Assembly (NCBI GenBank): GCA_003158115.1
Contig: PMGM01000057.1
Span: forward strand, 1 to 53,980
DNA from: Methanobacterium sp.
GTDB taxonomy: Archaea; Methanobacteriota; Methanobacteria; Methanobacteriales; Methanobacteriaceae
DNA: 53,980 bases
Reading direction: 5' to 3'
A model generated the notes under the pieces. That model was not told the origin of the DNA, ran no database searches, and was given only the letters and a program-made list of their open reading frames with translations. Made by a program: the position numbers and the translations under genes. Positions 48,941 through 53,980 of the stretch are shown here, piece by piece. How positions within the stretch are numbered: the first letter of the stretch is position 1; each line of letters begins with the position of its first letter.

Positions 48941-49693
48941 ATGTTGGAAATGGTTAAACAAGTGAATGCAATTAGATATGAAGGAGAATCTTCCGAAGTA
49001 ATTGAAACAATTGTAAATGATGAAGAAATCGAGATGACTATCAATGACAATTTTTCTAGAAGATTTTCAATTAGTCCTAACTCTCTTCGAGAATTTACAG
49101 TAGGATACCTCCTTGGTGAAGGTTTAACTGGATCTGTAGATAACATTACAAACATTTCGATAGAAGAAAATAATATAAAAGCTGAAATTGATTTAGCTGA
49201 TTTTGATATAAGAAAAGAGCTGGTTGTTGGATCTGATTGTTTTGGGGGATGGAGAACTAAAATAGAATTCGTTGGAAAAGTAAAATCTGATTACACTATA
49301 AATAAAAACGATTTATTAGAAGCATTCTCAAGATTAAAAAAGGAAGCAGTTGTTTGGAAGGAAACTGGAGGCACTCATATAGCGGGACTTGTGTATGAAA
49401 ATAATTTCATAGCAATAGAAGATGTTAGTAGACATGTTGCAGTTGATAAGGTTATTGGAGCCGCTGCAATTAAAAAATATGATTTCTCAAAAAGTTTCAT
49501 AGTTTATAGTGGCAGGATGCCCGCAGACATGTTGATAAAAATAGCAAGGGTAGGCATACCAATTATAGCATCCAATGCAGCTCCCACATCATCGGGATTT
49601 TCTGTTGCTGATGAAGCCAGGATAACCATGATAGGATTTGTTAGGGGCAAACGGTTTAATATTTATACACACCCTCAAAGAATATCTTTTTAA
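48941..49693 (+). CDS. fdhD: Formate dehydrogenase accessory sulfurtransferase FdhD
   Basis: 250 residues. Motifs of the family: SPNSLREFTVGYLLGEG, WKETGGTHIAGLV, EDVSRHVAVDKVIGAA, SGRMPADMLIKIARVGIP and APTSSGFSVADEARI, then FVRGKRFNIYTHP. FdhD transfers sulfur to the molybdenum cofactor before it enters formate dehydrogenase. The usual Cys-x2-Cys loop here reads SDCFGGW, one Cys only. ATG 48941 follows AAGGAGT. Twelve kilobases from fdhF but functionally tied to it. Confidence 0.92.
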   Translation: MLEMVKQVNAIRYEGESSEVIETIVNDEEIEMTINDNFSRRFSISPNSLREFTVGYLLGEGLTGSVDNITNISIEENNIKAEIDLADFDIRKELVVGSDCFGGWRTKIEFVGKVKSDYTINKNDLLEAFSRLKKEAVVWKETGGTHIAGLVYENNFIAIEDVSRHVAVDKVIGAAAIKKYDFSKSFIVYSGRMPADMLIKIARVGIPIIASNAAPTSSGFSVADEARITMIGFVRGKRFNIYTHPQRISF

Positions 49694-49722
49694 TATTTTT
49701 AAATAAAAAAAAATTAGGATGA

Positions 49723-50307
49723 TTATTCCAGGACAGTGTGCCTTTTCTTTAAATCATCCTCTGTTTTTCCCATTTTATCCATAAGTTGAGCTATAAGGGC
49801 ATCTAAGAATATGAGAGTTGATACTTCAAACAATGTTCCTAAAGGTGAAAGTGATAAATGTTTACCATCCATCTGCCTTTTAATATAATTCTTTTCGGAA
49901 TCGACTTTAGTTCTTCCTTTAATGTGTATAACCAAGTCTGACATTTTTCCAAGGGTAGATTCACTGTATGATGTAACTGCAACAATCTTAGCATCTCTCA
50001 TTTTCGCAATTTTTGCGGTGCTTATGATGTAACTTGTTTCGCCAGAGCCTGAAATTGCCAAAAGACAATCATCATCATCTATTGCAGGAGTTATTGTTTC
50101 TCCAACCACATATACACCTATACCTAAATGCATTAATCGCATTGCAAAAGCCCTTGCAACAAGACCAGATCTTCCTTGTCCAATGACAAAGACATTTTTT
50201 GATGAGGTTAAAATGTCCATCATTTCATTGACACTTTCTTCATTTGTTTCATCCGAAACTACCATTACATTATCCACTATTTCTTCTATTGCTTCGTTTA
50301 AAATCAT
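49723..50307 (-). CDS. hxlB: 6-phospho-3-hexuloisomerase (SIS domain)
   Basis: 194 residues, SIS fold: [47 protein letters not shown], and [15 protein letters not shown]. Interconverts 3-hexulose-6-phosphate and fructose-6-phosphate; in archaea this supplies ribulose-5-phosphate (reverse ribulose monophosphate route). No hexulose-phosphate synthase gene is adjacent. GGTGTACAA precedes the ATG. Convergent with fdhD. Confidence 0.88.
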   Translation of the reverse strand: MILNEAIEEIVDNVMVVSDETNEESVNEMMDILTSSKNVFVIGQGRSGLVARAFAMRLMHLGIGVYVVGETITPAIDDDDCLLAISGSGETSYIISTAKIAKMRDAKIVAVTSYSESTLGKMSDLVIHIKGRTKVDSEKNYIKRQMDGKHLSLSPLGTLFEVSTLIFLDALIAQLMDKMGKTEDDLKKRHTVLE

Positions 50308-50435
50308 TTGTACACCAGATAAAGGCTTTATTACTATAATGCCATTTCTATTCTTAATCGTTTTAAATAAAATTTCACAGACTTATCACATAAATTTAAT
50401 ATTTGATCTTTAAAGAATATTTATACTCAATCTTG
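50308..50435. other. Promoter side of hxlB
   Basis: AT-rich; ATTTATACTC-like boxes near 50415-50430. Nothing else seen. Confidence 0.3.
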
Positions 50436-50633
50436 TTATAGTACTATATAATATAATATCAAATCTTCATCGTTATCCATTGGATCACAAACTAATTCTA
50501 GAACTAATTTCTCATTAGGGAAATATTTTTTAATATGGTGGTAACTTTCTTTCAAAAATTGAATAAAATGTTTATTATTTAGAATATAGTTACATCTAGT
50601 AAGAGGCGGAATTTCCCTTGAAAAAGTATTAAT
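50436..50633 (-). pseudogene. Gene remnant, unknown family
   Basis: Open from stop to stop for 65 codons with no usable start: SREIPPLTRCNYILNNKHFI, then YFPNEKLVLELVCDPMDNDE and ending DLILYYIVL. Composition and phrasing are protein-like, so I read it as the 3' remnant of a lost gene. Not recognised. Confidence 0.4.
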
Positions 50634-50906
50634 TTATTTTAATAACTAATCAAATACAAATTAAAATTATATCAAAACCCGATATGAATTTCTTTTCAGT
50701 TTTTGAACCAAATTTATATTCATTAATTTTTTTTAAAATAGTGTTGAACTCGAATATTTCTATGGTGTAAAAAGAAATATTTATTTAAATTGATATGAAT
50801 CAGATAAGTCCAATTAGTATTTTTACCAAGTTTTAAGGGGAAAATATATATTTAATAAGAGTATATTAATTATTATTCAGATTCTTCTAAATTTTGGGTT
50901 GAGTTG

Positions 50907-52838
50907 ATGTATGAAAAGGATGAGAAAATAAAAAATTTTAAATCCGAAACAAACTTAACCAATACATCTGATGATGTTGAATTACGGGTTCAAAAGAGAG
51001 TAAATGAAATATTAAAATCTAAAGAACTATTGAAATCTTACTATCAGTACAACCGTGAGTTAATCGAGGTAAGTATAGATCCACTGGTTACTATTGGCCT
51101 TGATGGTAAGTTAAAGGATATTAATAAAGCTGTTGAATTAGTAACTGGCTATTCTCGTGATCAACTAATCGGAACGGACTTTTCAGACTATTTTATTCAA
51201 CCAGATCAGGCCAAGGCAGGATACGAAACAGTATTCAGAGAAGGCTTTGTAAAAGATTATCCACTTGAAATTCAGCACAAAAACGGACATATAACTCCTG
51301 TCCTGTACAACGCCTCAATTTATAAAGATGAAAATGGTAAGACAATTGGTGTTTTTGCTGCTGCAAGGGATATTACCGAACGTAAAATAGCTGAAATGGC
51401 ATTAATTGAATCTCAGCAACGTTTATCTGATTTTATAGATTTTTTACCCGATGCAACCATGGCCATTGATGTAGAAGGGAAAGTAATTGCTTGGAATCGG
51501 GCTATTGAAGAAATGACCAGATTTAAAGCAGATGATATCCTTGGAAAGGGGGATTATGAATATTCATTACCTTTTTATGGAACCCGGAGACCCATATTAA
51601 TCGACCTAGTATTGAAATGTAATAAAGAAATAGAAGAATATCGTCATGTTAAAAGAGATGGAAAGGCTCTTTTAGCAGAGACTGATGTAAAATTAAATAA
51701 TAAAAAGTTTATTCTATGGGTTAAAGCCGTACCGTTATATGATAGTAAAGGTAATATTAACGGGGCTGTTGAGTCTATTCGTGACATTACCCAACCCAAA
51801 ATGGCTAAATCTGCACTTAAAAGAAGTGAACAACGTTTCCGTGCAGTTGCCGAATCAGCGGTGGACGCCATTGTTACAACCAATTCAAAAGGGAATATCA
51901 TCTTCTTTAACAACAGTCTGTCAAAAATCTTTGGATACACAAATGAAGAGTTATCGGAAAAGCCTCTAACGCTCCTTATGCCTGAACGATTCAAAAAAAT
52001 ATATCTAAATGAACTACAAAAGTTCAAAAAAAGTGGTCAGCATAGGCTTATGGGTAAAACAGTAACCACCACAGGATTAATGAAAAACAAGAATGAATTT
52101 CCATTTGAAATGTCACTTTCTGCGTGGCAGTCAGATGGGAAAACTTACTTCACATCCATAATTCGCGATTTAACTGAACGTCAAAAAGCTGATGAACAGA
52201 TAAAAAAATCACTCGAAGAAAAAGAGGTTCTTATCAGAGAGGTTCATCATCGTGTAAAAAATAATATGCAAATTATTTCCAGTTTACTTAACCTTCAAAC
52301 TAGGTATGTGGATGATAAAGAAACTGTTAACCTTTTAAAAGAGAGCCAAAACCGGGTTAAATCAATGGCCATGATCCATGAAAAACTGTACCAATCACAT
52401 GATTTAAACCATATCAACATCTTCGATTACATCAACAGTTTAGTCAAAGATTTATTCTACTCATATGCAATTCCAAAAAATCAAATTAAAACAGTAATAA
52501 AAGTAGAAGAAATAAACTTAAATATCGAAACTGCAGTCCCTTGTGGACTGATTATTAGTGAAATTATCTCAAACAGCCTGAAATATGCTTTCCCCGGAGG
52601 AAGGGAAGGAGAAGTGCACATATCTCTTAAACATAATGGAGAAAAATTATATTTAACCATCAGTGATAATGGAATAGGCTTTCCAGAGGGTATTGACTTC
52701 AAAAACACAGATTCTTTGGGTTTAAGACTGGTTAATAATTTAACAGAACAGATTGATGGTGAATTAGAACTAGACAGGAGCCATGGAACTAAATTTAATA
52801 TTACTTTTATAGAGTCAAAATATAAAGAACGTATATAA
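50907..52838 (+). CDS. Soluble PAS histidine kinase of the HisKA_2 class
   Basis: 643 residues, no membrane helix. Three PAS domains (about 45-165, 170-300, 305-425: DPLVTIGLDGKLKDINKAVE, LPDATMAIDVEGKVIAWNRA, AVDAIVTTNSKGNIIFFNNS), then HisKA_2 with LIREVHHRVKNNMQIISSLL near residue 445 and an HATPase (IISEIISNSLKYAFPGG, ISDNGIGFPEG, GLRLVNNLTEQIDG). Differs from the 39.9 kb kinase in kinase class. ATG 50907; a TTG lies just before. No response regulator nearby. Confidence 0.9.
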   Translation: MYEKDEKIKNFKSETNLTNTSDDVELRVQKRVNEILKSKELLKSYYQYNRELIEVSIDPLVTIGLDGKLKDINKAVELVTGYSRDQLIGTDFSDYFIQPDQAKAGYETVFREGFVKDYPLEIQHKNGHITPVLYNASIYKDENGKTIGVFAAARDITERKIAEMALIESQQRLSDFIDFLPDATMAIDVEGKVIAWNRAIEEMTRFKADDILGKGDYEYSLPFYGTRRPILIDLVLKCNKEIEEYRHVKRDGKALLAETDVKLNNKKFILWVKAVPLYDSKGNINGAVESIRDITQPKMAKSALKRSEQRFRAVAESAVDAIVTTNSKGNIIFFNNSLSKIFGYTNEELSEKPLTLLMPERFKKIYLNELQKFKKSGQHRLMGKTVTTTGLMKNKNEFPFEMSLSAWQSDGKTYFTSIIRDLTERQKADEQIKKSLEEKEVLIREVHHRVKNNMQIISSLLNLQTRYVDDKETVNLLKESQNRVKSMAMIHEKLYQSHDLNHINIFDYINSLVKDLFYSYAIPKNQIKTVIKVEEINLNIETAVPCGLIISEIISNSLKYAFPGGREGEVHISLKHNGEKLYLTISDNGIGFPEGIDFKNTDSLGLRLVNNLTEQIDGELELDRSHGTKFNITFIESKYKERI

Positions 52839-52896
52839 AATTCATTTACATCAATCGTTTAAAAAAAAAATGGGGAAAAAGTTTTTAGTTTGTTGT

Positions 52897-53980
52897 TTAT
52901 TTTTTTAGTTTGGGTATTATTGTTCCGCCAAGAACCATTAAAGTTGCTAGTATTAATCCAACTATTGGTACACCAGTATGTTGCATAGGTATTGTTTCAA
53001 TAGCTGTGTTTACATTGATTCCTGTATTGTTTGCACCATTATTTTGTACTTTGATGGTTAGTGTTGTAAATGGACTATTGTTCTGATTAAATTCGTTTAT
53101 AGCAGTTATTGTCGCAATGTTAGTCACGGTTGTACCGGCTACAGAATTAGGGGTAACAAAAAGTCTTAATGTTGCACTGGCACCACTAGCAAGGGTTCCA
53201 ACATTCCATATTCCAGTAGTACTGTTATAGGTACCCTGAGTTGCAGTGTAACCATTAAATGTTAAACCAGCTGGTATAACATCAGTCACCTGAACACCTG
53301 TAGCTGTATCTGGACCGTTATTAGTCACAGTTATGGTGTAATGGAATGGCTGACCTACATTAGGTGAGCTATTACTTGCTGTAGCGGCTATATTCATGGC
53401 ATAGATCAAAAAGTTTGATACATCCACTGTACCAACCACATCATTTGCCAATGGACCGCTAACTGTACCCCACCAGTTACGCATAGCATCTACTGTCCCA
53501 GTATCCGTGATTAAACCAGTGTTAAGTGTGTTGCCGCTATTGGTTAATACTCTATTGTTGACGATGTCTCTACCAGTTGTTGCGTGGTTGCCCACAAGTG
53601 CGTTGTCGGTTGTTGTAGCTGCAGCATAATTGTTTAAGGTGGTAGTTGTGAGTGTGCTGGTTGTTACGGTTGATGTTGCATCGTTGTAGACAGCTCCACC
53701 ATTCAATGCAGAGTTACCTGCCATTGTGCTGAATCTTGCTGTTATTGTTGCATTATTATTTATTGTGTAGTCTGTGAATGTAGTATAAGATATAGATGTT
53801 CTTGCGCCGTTGTATATAGCTCCACCATTAATATTTGCGGTGTTGCCAATAATTGCGCTGTCCGTTACTGTTACTGTTCCACTATTAAGTGCAGTTGTAC
53901 CTGTTGTGGCAGTACCAGTGAGTGTGCTGAAGCCAGCTGTGTTTAAGGTTGCAAGGTTACTAATGGCTCCCCCATTATTT
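52897..53980 (-). CDS. Adhesin-like surface protein, 3' part (runs off window)
   Basis: Open on the minus strand from the window edge to a stop at 52897, so the N terminus is missing. The visible part has parallel beta-helix units (NNGGAISNLATL, INGGAIYNGARTS, LNGGAVYNDATST), a DUF11 domain (about 130-230 residues before the end: NVGQPFHYTITVTNNGPDTA, GTYNSTTGIWNVG) and a C-terminal membrane helix with basic tail (VGLILATLMVLGGTIIPKLKK). Such adhesins are numerous in Methanobacteriales and face the outside of the cell. Confidence 0.88.
   Translation of the reverse strand, partial: NNGGAISNLATLNTAGFSTLTGTATTGTTALNSGTVTVTDSAIIGNTANINGGAIYNGARTSISYTTFTDYTINNNATITARFSTMAGNSALNGGAVYNDATSTVTTSTLTTTTLNNYAAATTTDNALVGNHATTGRDIVNNRVLTNSGNTLNTGLITDTGTVDAMRNWWGTVSGPLANDVVGTVDVSNFLIYAMNIAATASNSSPNVGQPFHYTITVTNNGPDTATGVQVTDVIPAGLTFNGYTATQGTYNSTTGIWNVGTLASGASATLRLFVTPNSVAGTTVTNIATITAINEFNQNNSPFTTLTIKVQNNGANNTGINVNTAIETIPMQHTGVPIVGLILATLMVLGGTIIPKLKK

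Overview
This AT-rich window comes from a hydrogenotrophic methanogenic archaeon of the order Methanobacteriales, most likely genus Methanobacterium. The evidence is a complete formylmethanofuran dehydrogenase (fwd) operon, methanogenesis marker protein 8, the archaeal nitrogen repressor NrpR, two pseudomurein-binding-repeat surface proteins, an adhesin-like DUF11 protein, archaeal TATA boxes and GGTGA/GGAGG ribosome sites, and an elongator tRNA-Met with a bulge-helix-bulge intron.

Layout. (1) 1-5.0 kb: TMEM175-type membrane protein, small hypotheticals, a DUF5518 protein apparently frameshifted out of its zinc ribbon, a 40-residue membrane protein, and ATP-dependent DNA ligase. (2) 4.7-9.0 kb: an operon of glutaredoxin and ferredoxin:disulfide reductase, a zinc ribbon protein, thiC, a CBS protein and methanogenesis marker 8. 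(3) 9.2-14.3 kb: tRNA-Met(CAT) with a 36-nt intron, an E1-like (MoeB/ThiF) protein, glnA with a textbook NrpR operator, nrpR itself, and trmO.

(4) 14.4-36.6 kb is a continuous molybdenum/tungsten and C1 redox island. It holds molbindin, a small ferredoxin with an FwdF-type polyferredoxin paralog, a ModE-like regulator, a WtpABC tungstate/molybdate importer, two tandem small paralogs, and the fwd operon (HTH-ferredoxin regulator, F, G, D, B, A, C). It continues with moeA, a bacterial-type formate dehydrogenase catalytic subunit (FdhF), mobB, moaA, and NuoF/HydB- and NuoE/HydC-like flavoprotein subunits. An FdhD-type sulfurtransferase lies apart at 48.9 kb. My reading is that the importer and cofactor genes supply two metal-pterin enzymes: Fwd (CO2 to formylmethanofuran) and a soluble NAD(P)-type formate dehydrogenase of a kind usually seen in acetogenic bacteria. 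Methanogens normally use F420-linked FdhAB, so this module is the strongest candidate for unusual biology here.

(5) 36.7-48.5 kb is a fluid region. It has a decayed UPF0104-type flippase gene, two paralogous pseudomurein-binding proteins with homologous upstream regions, a ribbon-helix-helix protein, a large soluble PAS/GAF histidine kinase, a frameshifted DUF2085 gene, zinc ribbon fragments, other gene remnants, and three copies of a TATA-plus-inverted-repeat element. (6) 48.5-54 kb: a carboxymuconolactone-decarboxylase-like protein, FdhD, 6-phospho-3-hexuloisomerase, a second PAS histidine kinase, and the 3' part of an adhesin gene that runs off the right edge.

I saw no insertion sequence, CRISPR array or rRNA. 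Several starts were moved to the codon served by a visible ribosome binding site. All family assignments are from reading the sequence, without database searches.
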